Positions 30,599-39,881 are shown, counted from the stretch's first letter. The stretch: DNA of 64,000 bases from Hydractinia symbiolongicarpus (GCF_029227915.1 NC_079885.1:13525001-13589000); one strand, 5' to 3'. Numbers and translations: made by a program. Notes: generated by a model not told the origin, from the letters alone.

Positions 30599-31292
30599 AG
30601 TAAGTCGCGTTGAAAAGATTTGTGTTTTTAAATTTTCAGACAGCTTCGAGTCACTCCTCTTCAGTGCGGTAGAAACAAGATAAAACTCATTTGCCTCATC
30701 CATTCAAAAATGATAAACACATTTCTGAATAATCAAGAGATTTTCTGCATGATGCGCAAATGAGCTAGCTGGTGATGCGTGAATTTTCACACAGGTAGTA
30801 CTCAAGGTGATACTGAATAGTTTTATACGAAGCTCGAATTATAGTAAAATTGTGGGAGCAGGCTTAGATCCTGGCGGAAGGGTAGGAGTGCGCGGGCGAG
30901 AGCACGTCCTAACTGGAAGCGGCCGTCTCGCCCCGGTTTCTTCCACACACTGTGCCAGTCGGGGAAAATTGCGCCAAAATGCCGGTTAAATGTCAGTGCA
31001 AGGAAAGGCCTCTGAAAGTGCCTACTTAAAAAGGTGGGTTTCGTTAATGCGTAGTACAAGCACGACATTCTGTATAGAGTATAAAGAGCAAGCACGCTAA
31101 GCCTGCAAAGCAGGACAGCACTGAAAAACACCTTGGATATGGTAAACCAAAGGCTCTGAGTGGTATACTCACAGAATCAAAAACCCTCTGGGTTCAAACA
31201 ACAACAACAAAAACAACAACAAAAACCCCAGAGGGTTCCCTTGCGAGGGTTTTGTTTTGCTCATGCTGAGCCGCAGGCGATGAAAAATAAAA
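30599..31292. other. Intergenic stretch with an inverted repeat
   Basis: No gene seen. At 31,181-31,240 AAACCCTCTGGGTT and CCCCAGAGGGTT flank a CAACAACAAAAAC run, forming a possible stem of about 11 bp. It may mark transcript ends or a promoter region between the polymerase side and the next gene run. Confidence 0.5.
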
Positions 31293-31931
31293 ATGATGAA
31301 CGACATAGGCCTCACTATAGCAATAATTCTTCCGTACGTCTTGATCGTGCTCTGCTTTTTGCGTTATAGAAGGCTTCTAATAAAGATGAGTGAGATTTCA
31401 GCTATATTTGATGTTGTAGACACACCAGCAGAAGCTTTTGAACATCGTGAAAAACCTATCGACAAACGTCAAGCCTTGAAGGATGCTATACGCAAAGGCA
31501 AACAGCATCTCTTGCCGAAGAAATGTACTGAAAGCTTTGCTGACAAGGCATCAGATGAGGTGATCGAAAAAGCGTATGCGGAATTCGTTCAACGTGAAAT
31601 TCACGAGAAAGAAGAAAAGACCGCCAAGGCACTATCTTCACATGCGATTAGCATGTACGCGAAGGCCGTAGGTAATGTTGTTCAACTCGATAGTGCAGAG
31701 GGTCTGAAAAAAGACATTGAGGAAGACCCAATTATCAAGGACTCCATGGCAGATTTGGGGATCCTTGTGTACTCTGCCTTTGGAAAATTTCTAGCGCCAC
31801 TATTGGTTGCTGCTCATACCATTAATCACACTCAGCTCTCCGTGAAGTCCAAGACAGATGAAAAGCGAGATGACGAACAGCAAGAAAAAGATGGGGAACA
31901 GTCTTTCGAAGTTTCATATGAGCAATCGTGA
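31293..31931 (+). CDS. Polinton protein with N-terminal membrane segment, function unknown
   Basis: 212 residues. A hydrophobic segment (IGLTIAIILPYVLIVLCFL) lies at residues 4-22, followed by basic RYRRLL, so the protein is probably anchored with one helix. The rest is charged and helix-rich, with a second weak hydrophobic patch LGILVYSAFGKFLAPLLVAA around residues 157-176, and an acidic EKRDDEQQEKDGEQ tail. Two adjacent ATGs (31,293 and 31,296) are possible starts. It overlaps the next ORF by a few bases. First of a run of four small same-strand genes leading to the ATPase; I do not recognise the family. Confidence 0.65.
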   Translation: MMNDIGLTIAIILPYVLIVLCFLRYRRLLIKMSEISAIFDVVDTPAEAFEHREKPIDKRQALKDAIRKGKQHLLPKKCTESFADKASDEVIEKAYAEFVQREIHEKEEKTAKALSSHAISMYAKAVGNVVQLDSAEGLKKDIEEDPIIKDSMADLGILVYSAFGKFLAPLLVAAHTINHTQLSVKSKTDEKRDDEQQEKDGEQSFEVSYEQS

Positions 31932-32151
31932 AAATATTGATCGTATAAGCAATGGGAAAAGATACGCTGGCAGAATAAAAGCACGGTACACAGATTGGTG
32001 CAGCATTTACGGTGACTCCCACTCACGCGGTTGGGTAATCCTGACACCAGAAGCTGATCGCTTTCCACCGCAGGCGTGCAATTTAGTGAGGACCTTGTAT
32101 AAGAACGCGATAAGATACGCTGGCAGAAACGGTTTAAAGGCCTCCAGATGA
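31918..32151 (+). CDS. Small basic protein, function unknown
   Basis: 77 residues from ATG 31,918, which overlaps the stop of the upstream gene (the start lies inside its last codons). Composition is basic (pI clearly high) with RENIDRISNGKRYAGRIKARY and VRTLYKNAIRYAGRNG. Upstream in-frame ATGs at 31,858 exist, but the later start fits the compact gene packing. The direct repeat of the word RYAG is notable. No domain recognised. Confidence 0.5.
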   Translation: MSNRENIDRISNGKRYAGRIKARYTDWCSIYGDSHSRGWVILTPEADRFPPQACNLVRTLYKNAIRYAGRNGLKASR

Positions 32152-32217
32152 ATGATAAAGATCTATCCGTCTTGATGTAAAAGAAGATTTTTGTACGTCT
32201 CACGACTTACAAAATAA

Positions 32218-32613
32218 ATGAGTGAAGAACAATCTAACCAAGTCATAACCAAGAAGAATGAGAGTCGTGTTGCTTCTGGCAAGAGACTTGCTGAATGGAA
32301 TCGCAAGAACAAGGCTGACTTACAGAAGAACTTGGGCAAAAGTACTTCGCAAGAGGGTCAGGAACCTGTCGCAAGTCCTCACAAGTTCCCAGACAGTCTC
32401 TATGTCGCTGGAGGTCTAGCTGCCGTACTTGCTGTTTGCGTGGCAGTCTATTACATACGTGGCAACGCGGAACATAGTTCCAAGAAGCCTGCTGAAACCA
32501 TCTCCACAGGTGCGCCAGCGGAAGGGCCGTCTCAACCCACGCGAAAGCAACGCGATCGCCTGGCGGCCGTGTCAGCGGAAGGGCGTCATATCGACATTTT
32601 CAAGATGCGATAA
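32218..32613 (+). CDS. Single-pass membrane protein of the Polinton gene run
   Basis: 131 residues. A basic N-terminus (RVASGKRLAEWNRKNKADL), then one transmembrane helix at about residues 62-81 (LYVAGGLAAVLAVCVAVYYI), then a Pro/Ser/Lys-rich tail. The KRLAEWNRKNK type of N-terminus before a membrane helix is one I associate with Polinton proteins in cnidarians. Likely a virion or membrane-associated protein, but the role is not known. 66 bp after the previous gene and 11 bp before the next. Confidence 0.6.
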   Translation: MSEEQSNQVITKKNESRVASGKRLAEWNRKNKADLQKNLGKSTSQEGQEPVASPHKFPDSLYVAGGLAAVLAVCVAVYYIRGNAEHSSKKPAETISTGAPAEGPSQPTRKQRDRLAAVSAEGRHIDIFKMR

Positions 32614-32624
32614 ACCTGTAATAA

Positions 32625-32867
32625 ATGAGCAGCAAAGAGTATCAGAAAGAAGTCGTCGATTCCTTGTGGGAATCTGTCAGACTAGTATCCTATACTATTG
32701 TCTTGGCGCTAGGCGCAAAAAAGGCTCTGGGAGTTTCTAGACCAGGGGTTAAGATGGACATGGAGGACGGCTTGAAGCTGGCTGGCTATATGACAGGAGC
32801 GATATTATTCGACGATTACGCGATAAAACAAGGGTGGTATAAGCGTTCCATGATGCCTCCGAAATAG
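32625..32867 (+). CDS. Small amphipathic/membrane-prone protein
   Basis: 80 residues, MSSKEYQKEVVDSLWESVRL then hydrophobic VSYTIVLALGAKKALGV, and LKLAGYMTGAILFDDYAI. Two short hydrophobic segments suggest membrane association. It sits directly before the packaging ATPase, 69 bp upstream of its ATG. Family not recognised. Confidence 0.55.
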   Translation: MSSKEYQKEVVDSLWESVRLVSYTIVLALGAKKALGVSRPGVKMDMEDGLKLAGYMTGAILFDDYAIKQGWYKRSMMPPK

Positions 32868-32936
32868 TTGACCACATTTACCCTTTTAAGGTTTGTGTCT
32901 GCCTTGGGCAGACACAAAGAATACCCTCAGAATAAA

Positions 32937-33527
32937 ATGGACATTGTCAAAGACTCGCATACCGCAATCTTTACTGGACCGACAAGCTGTGGTAAGACGC
33001 AGCGTGTCCTGGATTTGCTTGAGAACGAGTATAGGCAGCATTTCGACAACATTGTCATTCTCTGCCCTACAATCCGCTGGAACAAGACCTATCTCGAGAG
33101 ATCCTCGCTATGGAGGGATGACTATGTGTTCCTGGTGGAGCCTAAGGAGCAGCTGTTCGAGTGGATCCAAAAACTATCGTCATCGCTGGCGGGCGAAGAG
33201 ACGTTGTTTATCGTTGACGATATGATAGCCGACGATAGCCTTGATAAAAAGCGACAGCCCTTGCTTGAGCTTGCCATCAGTGGTAGACATCGCAAACACA
33301 GTCTCTGGCTACTCACTCAAAGCTACACGGCCATTCCGAAGAACCTTCGAAGGCAAAAAAAGCAGTTGTTCATGTGGTACCCCCACGCACGATCGGATTT
33401 GAAATTGATCGACGAGGAAACCAATATGATCAGCGACTGGGAGACTATCAAAGCTCAGCTCAAAAAGTCCAAGCACGCTTGCTTGTACGTAAGACTGGAG
33501 CACCCCAGGACTTTGAAAATTTTTTGA
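32937..33527 (+). CDS. DNA-packaging ATPase, A32-like (FtsK/HerA superfamily)
   Basis: 196 residues from ATG 32,937. Walker A GPTSCGKT at residues 14-21, Walker B LFIVDDM at about 90-96, and LLTQSYTAIPKNLRRQ further on, the sensor-like Gln motif followed by an arginine-rich segment. Length and motif order match the packaging ATPases of Polintons, virophages and poxvirus A32, which pump DNA into capsids. The longer ORF upstream starts from a non-ATG codon and is not needed. Open and apparently intact; this is the best-preserved hallmark gene of the block. Confidence 0.9.
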   Translation: MDIVKDSHTAIFTGPTSCGKTQRVLDLLENEYRQHFDNIVILCPTIRWNKTYLERSSLWRDDYVFLVEPKEQLFEWIQKLSSSLAGEETLFIVDDMIADDSLDKKRQPLLELAISGRHRKHSLWLLTQSYTAIPKNLRRQKKQLFMWYPHARSDLKLIDEETNMISDWETIKAQLKKSKHACLYVRLEHPRTLKIF

Positions 33528-33572
33528 GTTCTGTCCCAAGCAACCTGGTTGGAATTATTCCAAAACTACAAG

Positions 33573-33788
33573 ATGAAAAATATTGAGACCAAGATAAATC
33601 GTCATTTCAGATCCCTTCCAGCCCGTTTTAAACAAACCCGCAAGCAGCTCAGAAATAACAACAGCAATCCCCACGATATCTTCATCTCTCTCGAGGGACT
33701 CAAGTGGATGGAAAGCAATACAAGAGACCCCGATATTCGAGGTAGACTGCGAGCACTTATAGATAGCACGACGGCTTCGTCCCATTAG
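33573..33788 (+). CDS. Small basic protein after the ATPase, function unknown
   Basis: 71 residues from ATG 33,573, 45 bp after the ATPase stop. Basic start KINRHFRSLPARFKQTRK, then IFISLEGLKWMESNTRDP. No domain recognised. Its placement in the same-strand run suggests a small virion or DNA-binding protein, but that is inference. Confidence 0.5.
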   Translation: MKNIETKINRHFRSLPARFKQTRKQLRNNNSNPHDIFISLEGLKWMESNTRDPDIRGRLRALIDSTTASSH

Positions 33789-33925
33789 ATGGTGCCCTGG
33801 GAACGAGGTAAGTATTAATGTGAACCTGTGGCTCACATTAACTACCCACAGCACATGTTGTTTCAAAATCACGAGCACCGTCCATGCAATATGATCACCG
33901 GAACCAAAACATCACAAGCAAAAAA

Positions 33926-34429
33926 ATGTCTCTTGTAACGGTTGATTTTTTCGCTGGGAAGCAAGTCCGATCATTCTTTGTTCAGGATAAAGGTCAATGC
34001 ATCGTAGCCTCCGATGTTTGGAGAGCCGCGGGCTATAAGCGGGAGGCGGGAGTAAAAGCCCTTCAGAGACTTGTTCCTGACAAGTACAAAATGCGGCTTG
34101 GCGACGCTGTTGTTGACCTCCAAGGTGTGGACAGATCTGTCCACACCCAGCCAAACACAGTTTTGCTGACAGAGCCAGGCCTTTATTGCTTCCTTTTGAG
34201 GTGTGGCAGACCTGAGGCAGAACCCTTTTTGGAATGGGTTGTAAAGGAAGTGCTGCCCAAGGAAATGCGAAGGCTTGCTGCAACCATCGAAGAGCAGCGC
34301 CAGGGCTTGGCGCTACTTGATGAAGATCTTGAAGACAGGGATAGACAACTTATGGTGCTGGAGGATGATCTTGACGACAGAGATCGAACGATATCCGTAC
34401 AAGCGCAAGTAATCACAGGGCTACGATAG
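33926..34429 (+). CDS. BRO-N domain protein with coiled-coil tail
   Basis: 167 residues from ATG 33,926 (an in-frame ATG at 33,884 is possible). The N-terminal part has the BRO-N pattern: FFVQDKGQCIVASDVWRAAGY, then VLLTEPGLYCFLLRCGRPEAE and FLEWVVKEVLP. BRO-N proteins of baculoviruses, other large DNA viruses and phage bind DNA and act as regulators. The C-terminus is a charged repeat-like coiled coil (DEDLEDRDRQLMVLEDDLDDRD). The sequence after the stop (SEPFLAFKTL) hints that the gene was once longer. Confidence 0.8.
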   Translation: MSLVTVDFFAGKQVRSFFVQDKGQCIVASDVWRAAGYKREAGVKALQRLVPDKYKMRLGDAVVDLQGVDRSVHTQPNTVLLTEPGLYCFLLRCGRPEAEPFLEWVVKEVLPKEMRRLAATIEEQRQGLALLDEDLEDRDRQLMVLEDDLDDRDRTISVQAQVITGLR

Positions 34430-34471
34430 CGAGCCGTTCCTCGCCTTTAAGACCCTAGAAAGGATAACGGG

Positions 34472-34741
34472 ATGGTTATAATCCAAAAGAATAACGATGA
34501 TGAATATCCGTATGTCGCTATATGTGGACAACAAGGCTATGTAGCGCAAAAGATTCACAACAAGTTAACAGATCACCCCAACGGTCAACTCGTCGTTCTT
34601 GCAGAAACTCCAAATGCCATTGTACATTACAACTGGCTCCGAGAGCGTGGATGCATCGAAGTAAATCCCGAACGTCCAAGGCACTTTCGATTAGGTCGTA
34701 ATTATACACATCAGAGATTGATGGAGCTTGCCGAGATCTAG
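34472..34741 (+). CDS. Likely C-terminal domain of the BRO-type protein
   Basis: 89 residues, starting 42 bp after the BRO-N stop on the same strand. It contains PYVAICGQQGYVAQKIHN, VVLAETPNAIVHYNWLRE and RPRHFRLGRNY. I suspect it was, or is, the second domain of the upstream protein (BRO/KilA-N proteins often end with such a small mixed domain), now separated by a stop or frameshift. It could also be a stand-alone gene. Confidence 0.5.
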   Translation: MVIIQKNNDDEYPYVAICGQQGYVAQKIHNKLTDHPNGQLVVLAETPNAIVHYNWLRERGCIEVNPERPRHFRLGRNYTHQRLMELAEI

Positions 34742-34848
34742 GATTTTTTTTGTAACCTTGATAGATTACAAAAACTACGCTTATGGGTATCAACTGAGCG
34801 GTTCCCCCGTAGCAGGGGAACCTGTGAAATGGCTCGGGCTCGAGAAGT

Positions 34849-35496
34849 TTACCACTCCTTGACATGCTCTGGAGGTACTTCAACATCTTCCGGCACCAGC
34901 ATCAACTCCTCTGCCACAAAGCTTCGATCAGGCCCATCTGCCAAATAGTACAGGAGACGTGTACCCGTCTCAGCAAGAGCACGATCCAACCTATACGTCC
35001 TTTTGCTCCACCAGGCGTCAGTAGCACGTCTTCTCGCATCACCATGCTCTTCTCCCGGTTGTAGCAGGTACAAGTAAAGACCGTCCTCAGGTAGAGGCTT
35101 TTCCTCAGGATAATCTTCACCTTTCGCAAGCGGTACTTCATCTAGCTTGATTGCCCTGTTGGGTTTCATACCGATCATTTCTGTCTTGGTATTGTTCATG
35201 CTTTTCACGATGGTGTAAAGGTTTTTCACCCAGATGCTACTAGTCTCATCAGTGACCAACTCTTGTGCATCCTGGGACTTGAACAGTCTCTCCGCAAGCA
35301 CCTTGTTATAGGACTCGACAAAGGCTGTGAACGTATGATGATATTTGGTGGTTGCACGCTTAATCTCGACCCCATTGCCCTCTAGCAGTTTTGTCACATC
35401 TGACTTGAACTCACTACCGTTGTCGCACTGGAAGATCTGGGGGAACAGAATTTGGAGGATGATGTCGACGACCTTTATGATAAACTTAGCAAACAT
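34849..35496 (-). pseudogene. Retroviral-type integrase (Polinton), C-terminal fragment
   Basis: 215 residues. QCDNGSEF carries the second catalytic Asp (residue 25) and AFVESYNK the Glu (residue 61), with exactly 35 residues between: the D,D35E spacing of the rve core. The zinc domain and the first Asp are missing at the N-terminus, beyond 35,496. The C-terminal part (VGWSK-like WWSKRTYRLDRALAETGT then LYYLADGPDRSF) resembles the chromo/SH3-type tail of Polinton integrases, which insert the element. Convergent with the BRO block. The N-terminal loss coincides with the junction to the coiled-coil gene at about 35,500-35,550. Confidence 0.85.
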
Positions 35497-35551
35497 TTGA
35501 ATTTAATTTAGGATTGGTGAGGACAAAAAGCTTATTTTTAGGGAGATAACG

Positions 35552-36631
35552 ATGGGAGAGAAAGCCTATAAGGAAATAGTGCTTACGACTAGTAAGGGTA
35601 CATTGAAATCCCTTAAAACTATAGAAACGGATTTAGGACCTACACGCCTGAAAGCCCTAGGTTTTACCGAATATCAAACACCCAACACGGGTAGTAGGGC
35701 AGTGGCCCAGAACCTCGCGAATGAGGTTGATATTCTTGTATTGAATAGGGGTGAAGAGAAGGCTTCGGGTAAAGAGGAGGAGGGTGAGATGAATCAGATG
35801 GAAACAATAGACGGCATTCAAAATTTTGCGTACGATGTGGAGGTTTTTGTCGATACTTCGTTTATCGACGACGCTGCCGCCGAGAACATTGATATGAGGA
35901 AGATAAAGCTCGAAATTCAAAACCTACAGCATAACATTAAAAAATTGAAGGGTGATGCTATTAAATACGATAGTGATATAGGAATAACAGAGGTCAAGTT
36001 GAAGGAACTTAAGAAGCAGAAGGCTGGGAGGCAAAGGGATAGGGATATTGCCAAACTTGAGAAGGATATTGATCAATTGAAAAACGATAGGAAGGTTCTA
36101 CTGGGCAGGCACGGTCTACTTTCCTCCTAGATTTTTAAGCATCTGGAAAATATTAAGGCTGAGTTGATGAGAATCGCCGGAGATGACATGTCTTTGCTGG
36201 AGAAGCTTAAAATACTCTTCAGGGAGCAGGGTATAACTATAGCTAGTATCGTCTCTGCTATTGGTCTATTGGTTTCCACCATTGTACTCTCCGTTACGGG
36301 GGGAAGTGCCGCAGCGGGTGCTGCAGGAGAAAGTGCTACAGGAGGTACAGGAATAGGGTTTGTAGAGAAGCAGCTTTCAAGGCACGGAAACTTCCTCAAA
36401 TACCTGGCAGGTAAGGCAGGTAAGGCATTACCCGGAGTCATCGGTATTGTAGTCTCCTTCTTTCTGAGGGTAGCGTCAACTATCGTGGAATATGCAGCGA
36501 AACAGTTAGTTTTGTCTTACTATACGTTGGAAAGAGGAAATAGGTTACGTAAGCCAGATGTAGGCAATGATGATTCCTACCCCCGTTGTGATCAATGCAG
36601 TCTTGGTATCCTCATGTTGTTCCCCCTGTAG
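35552..36631 (+). pseudogene. Coiled-coil and membrane protein of the virion gene set, copy A (stop-broken)
   Basis: ORF 35,552-36,130 (192 residues) with a coiled-coil second half (IKLEIQNLQHNIKKL, KLEKDIDQLKNDRKVL), then an in-frame TAG at 36,128; the same frame resumes with IKAELMRIAGDDMSLLEKL, a membrane segment ITIASIVSAIGLLVSTIVL, a Gly/Ala linker, KYLAGKAGKALPG and a second membrane segment VIGIVVSFFLRVASTIV. After about 36,515 the frame probably shifts, since copy B ends differently. Homologous to 39,882-41,162. I associate this protein with Polintons of cnidarians; it is likely a membrane-associated virion or assembly protein. Confidence 0.7.
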
Positions 36632-37846
36632 GGTATGATCAGGGGTATGTATAGGAGGTGTAGCATACTTGTGAGGTATAGACGGTATAGACGGTATAGC
36701 CTGAATGGTATGATCGGGAGTATGTATGGGAGCTGTAATAGCTGTAGTATGATCGGGGGGTGGTGTTGCATGTACAGGAGGTGTAGCATGCTTAGGAGGT
36801 GGTTTGATAGTATGCTTAGGGGGTGATTTGATAGCTGCCACATGTCTGATGGTATGCTTTCGGGGTGGCTTAATAGCCCTCTCTGTATGCCTCGCAGTAG
36901 GCTTGTTATTCACATCAACCTGGACCCCCACGCTAACGTTGGCAGGTGCTATGAGGATGTTGTTGTTATACCCTACAATTTTGCCTATTTGCAAGTTCAT
37001 GTTGGAGGGAAGCATATACACGTTTGGCATGACGGCAAAGTTTACTGGCGTTCGGGCATATTGAAGCACCTTCTGAAATTCCGTGATATCATGTCCCACG
37101 TTCTCTTGACGTTGTACCATGGCTTCAAATTTTTGAAATAAAATCTGCCTTGCTGTGTAGTTGTCTGCACCAGATCCGATCAGGGATGTCTTGGCCCCTG
37201 CTTGCGATCCTAGCAATAAGACCACGTAAACCCGGATACTTACACTCAATTTTGTTAGACCCTCCGATATCAAACCCTGACTTGTCGGAATGATAAACTT
37301 GACCCAGTCGCCATCTACCTGCGGCCACCAACGACCATTCGTCAACGACGAGATGACAGCTTTAAACTTGTACAAGGCATTGGCATCTGCACCATATTCG
37401 CGACATACCTGCGCATATCCAGAGGTGGAGTAGGGGTTTTTATACTGAGAAAACCCATCATCATACGGCATTGGGACCTTCATTCTTGCCAATATACGAC
37501 GCATGTGGTAATAGGTATGGAATTTAAAGATGGAGTTGACAAAGGGTACAGAACCCGTTAGGTGTTTAGCAGAGATGCCTAACGCCGTGGTTGCACAGTG
37601 GGTTGCGAGGTTTACCTGCACGTTCCAATAGTCCAGGGCCTGCCCTATCCAACCCACTCTGACAGGGTCATTCAGCAAATTGGTGGGGATTTTTATGGCA
37701 TATTTGGTGAATTAAGGGAATGCCACGGAAATGTGTGAGTCTGTAGACACGTAGAGATCCTGATGTTCAAGATTTGTAGCACCAAGTGGCCATTCTCCCC
37801 TATTGGATTTGTACTTTGCCTTGGGGTTGTATGAGTATATTTTCAT
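36545..37846 (-). pseudogene. Proline-rich capsid-associated protein of the Polinton, copy A
   Basis: The gene starts at ATG 37,846 on the minus strand (KSNRGEWPLGATNLEHQDLY) and is broken by one in-frame TAA near 37,711; the rest, 37,678-36,545 (377 residues), is open. Folded part: NDPVRVGWIGQALDYWNVQV, FKFHTYYHMRRILARMKVP, SLTNGRWWPQVDGDWVKFI, LQYARTPVNFAVMPNVYMLP. Then a Pro/His/Lys-rich repetitive linker (PPPKHATPPVHATPP) and a C-terminal membrane helix ALITTGVGIIIAYIWL. Homologous to copy B at 41,220-42,135. Probably a structural protein of the virus-like particle; exact role unknown. It is transcribed divergently from the penton-like gene with only about 23 bp between starts. Confidence 0.65.
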
Positions 37847-37869
37847 CCTTTTCTTCTAACAAGAAAGGG

Positions 37870-38528
37870 ATGAAGCAACTCTATATTACTGATATCGAAA
37901 AGCCCACGATATTTGAGGACTACCTGGGACAGGATAGTAGAATAGCCTTGAAATCGATAAGTATTCGACCAGTACCTGTATAGCAACAACGACTTTACTA
38001 TCCGTAAGGTATGGCCCGATCAGAGGGTGACTCGTATTGAAATCATGAACGGTCTGTACAAGATAGAGGATTTGGAGACTATTGTCAACTCCCAGCCAGA
38101 GGACAAGATTAAGCTGTTTGTCCTGAAAAATGGACTATGTAAGCTCCGTGTCAGTGGGGTATACGGTGGTTATTAACAGACCATTGCAAAAGCTCTTGGG
38201 CCTACACTATGACCCCGCAAAAAAGAACTATATGAAGGGTGACCACGATGCATACTACAGGACCGATGTTTATATTCGACTACGCCTTATTTGCCCCCAG
38301 TTGGACGAATGTGATGCCCTGCTAGATGGTAAGAAGTCTAAAATTATGGCTTTACTTCCCACCAAAGAGCTCGCTTGGGGGGACATGTTAACCTGGAGTT
38401 TTGATACCCCAGTTTACCTTCATTTGAAGGGTAGCACAGATCTTCTAGAGTTCATGTTAACAGACGAGTACCATCATGAGAAGAACGTTTCGTTCACCGG
38501 CCTCACGATGCATTTGGTAATAGAATAA
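37870..38528 (+). pseudogene. Penton-like minor capsid protein, copy A (frameshifted)
   Basis: Starts MKQLYITDIEKPTIFEDYLG at 37,870, breaks after KSISIRPVPV, resumes in another frame with RVTRIEIMNGLYKIEDLETI, and again shifts into the open stretch 38,130-38,528 (VINRPLQKLLGLHYD, KIMALLPTKELAWGDMLTW, PVYLHLKGSTDLLEFMLTD, TGLTMHLVIE). The layout ITDI...YLG...LQ.LLG...ILAVIP-like...P.Y..L...L.F...D is what I know from penton/minor capsid proteins of animal Polintons. At least two frameshifts. Copy B lies at 42,161-42,730. Confidence 0.6.
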
Positions 38529-38531
38529 AAG

Positions 38532-38936
38532 ATGTCTGATATCAGCAAGCTGTACCCGAGTTTGCCGAGTGCACCTGCACAAAGCACCGATATACCCGAG
38601 GAGGGTCAGGTCTTTAGGCTTAAAAAGATCGGGGAAATAGAGCAGTATCTGCAAAATGAAATCAAGGAGCGGAACAGGCTTTAACAGGGTTTAAAATGCA
38701 TAACAGATGGGTACGCTTCTGCGACCATGGTCTGCCTGGCATAAGCGTCATTACGTCGGGGCTTGGTATAGGAGCCATGGCCTCTGGCCTGGGAGTTCCT
38801 TTGGTCATAGCGATGGTGGGACTCCCAATTGCAGCTGGGATAGGGCAAGCCGGTCTCCGGAACGCTTCAAAAAGACTCCGTGTCAAATCCAAGAAACATG
38901 AAGGTATAAGGCTACTCGCTGAATCGAAATTGAACT
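38532..38936 (+). pseudogene. Membrane protein (MSDIS-type), 5' part, split by element B
   Basis: Begins MSDISKLYPSLPSAP at 38,532 with a helical RLKKIGEIEQYLQNEIKERN segment; the frame then shifts to the stretch 38,696-38,938: GLGIGAMASGLGVPLVIAMV (membrane), GLPIAAGIGQAGLRNASKRL and HEGIRLLAESKLN. Exactly after this the left inverted repeat of element B begins. The missing 3' part (SIVDLISKAIENG...) lies at 46,813-47,074. Copy B at 42,784-43,149 shows the unsplit order. The family is a conserved Polinton membrane protein as far as I recall; function unknown. Confidence 0.75.
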
Positions 38937-39111
38937 AGCTAGTTTAGGGGGTCATGATATACCGTTATTTTGTGAATTCGCGGTCAAACTCTTATAAAAT
39001 TTATCATACAGAATTTTGTTTGTGACGTCACAACTTTTCGTCATGCTCCATTGCACAAAAATGCGCTGATCATCAGCAAAAATCCACTGATCACCAACGC
39101 ATGCGCTGTAA
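38937..39111 (+). repeat. Left terminal inverted repeat of element B
   Basis: Inverted match to 46,638-46,812. Shared words include CATGATATACCGTTATTTTG, AATTCGCGGTCAAACTCT, GTGACRTCACAACTTTTYGTC and ATGCGCTGTAA (Y, R mark differences). Contains a palindromic TGACGTCA. Confidence 0.85.
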
Positions 39112-39149
39112 AAAGGGAAATAACTATGCGCAAGTGGATTAAGGGAAAT

Positions 39150-39794
39150 TCAAATCTTGTCAAAGTCTAATCTGATGTTGGTAATTTTATACGTAGCATC
39201 AGCTGGCTTGGCTGCTGTAGACCCCGAGGCTGCCGTCCCTCCATCTTTGATAACGTCGGCGTAAGGTGCGAAATTTACGATGAACTGGAGGCGGTCATAG
39301 AGTCCTGCCGAGTAGAACGGAAGATCACTAGTCAATTCAAACAATTGGCCCAGTGGTATGCAAAAAGTGTTCTCATAGGCTGCCACGATTGCCTTTTCTT
39401 CATCGGTACCCACGTGGCCGCTAGCACTTACCTGTAGGGCCCTAATGGTCCCGTCGTTTGGATTAATACCATGCAGGATGAGATTATTGTCCCGGTCAAA
39501 CTTGGGTAGCCAGAGATCTCGGTATACGGCTAGAATGTTGTAGTCACTTATGTTCTGCACCTCCTTGCCATTCAGGGTAATACGTAGGCTTTTCACCAGA
39601 CTTTTCCCTATGTTCGACACGATGGTTCTTGTTGTATTGGTCCCCGTCAGCGTCAGGTCAAATAGGAGTTTGAGACTACCCGGAAAGATGACATCATTCT
39701 GGGGCATGTTGGGTATGTCAATATAGAGGTCTTCATTCTGGTTGATGGTTGATGGAGTATGTGAGATTTGAACCCTCTGTCTCCTACCTTTCAT
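39150..39794 (-). pseudogene. Major capsid protein (double jelly-roll), N-terminal half
   Basis: 214 residues from ATG 39,794. QISHTPSTINQNEDLYIDIP, PGSLKLLFDLTLTGTN, GKSLVKSLRITLNGKEVQN, YRDLWLPKFDRDNNLILHG, FCIPLGQLFELTSDLPFYSA and YDRLQFIVNFAP form the first jelly-roll pattern of Polinton major capsid proteins. Stop follows NIRLDFDKI, and the left inverted repeat begins about 40 bp later, so the second jelly roll has been lost. Transcribed divergently from the coiled-coil gene of copy B. Cannot form a complete capsomer. Confidence 0.75.
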
Positions 39795-39881
39795 ACCAAG
39801 TAGTTGCTTGGTCTACGTATACGGATCTAAAATGGTTCCAAATGCATTCATATTTATTATATGGAGAAATGTTGTAAATAA

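Larger units (their letters stand above)
29404..38936. mobile_element. Polinton/Maverick-derived block A, left part
   Basis: Contains DNA polymerase B (C-terminal end only), HNH-type protein, small membrane proteins, packaging ATPase, BRO-N protein, integrase C-terminal half, then virion-type genes. The left end cuts the polymerase gene; no terminal inverted repeat was found beside it. The gene at the right edge continues at 46,813, beyond the inserted element B. Family knowledge: Polintons are 15-40 kb virus-like transposons with protein-primed PolB, retroviral-type integrase, A32-type ATPase and capsid genes. The block is a rearranged, partly decayed copy. Confidence 0.85.

Noticed and set aside
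36592-37331. Plus- and minus-strand ORFs overlapping the capsid-associated gene
   Set aside because: Other-frame shadows of its Pro/His-rich repeat region.
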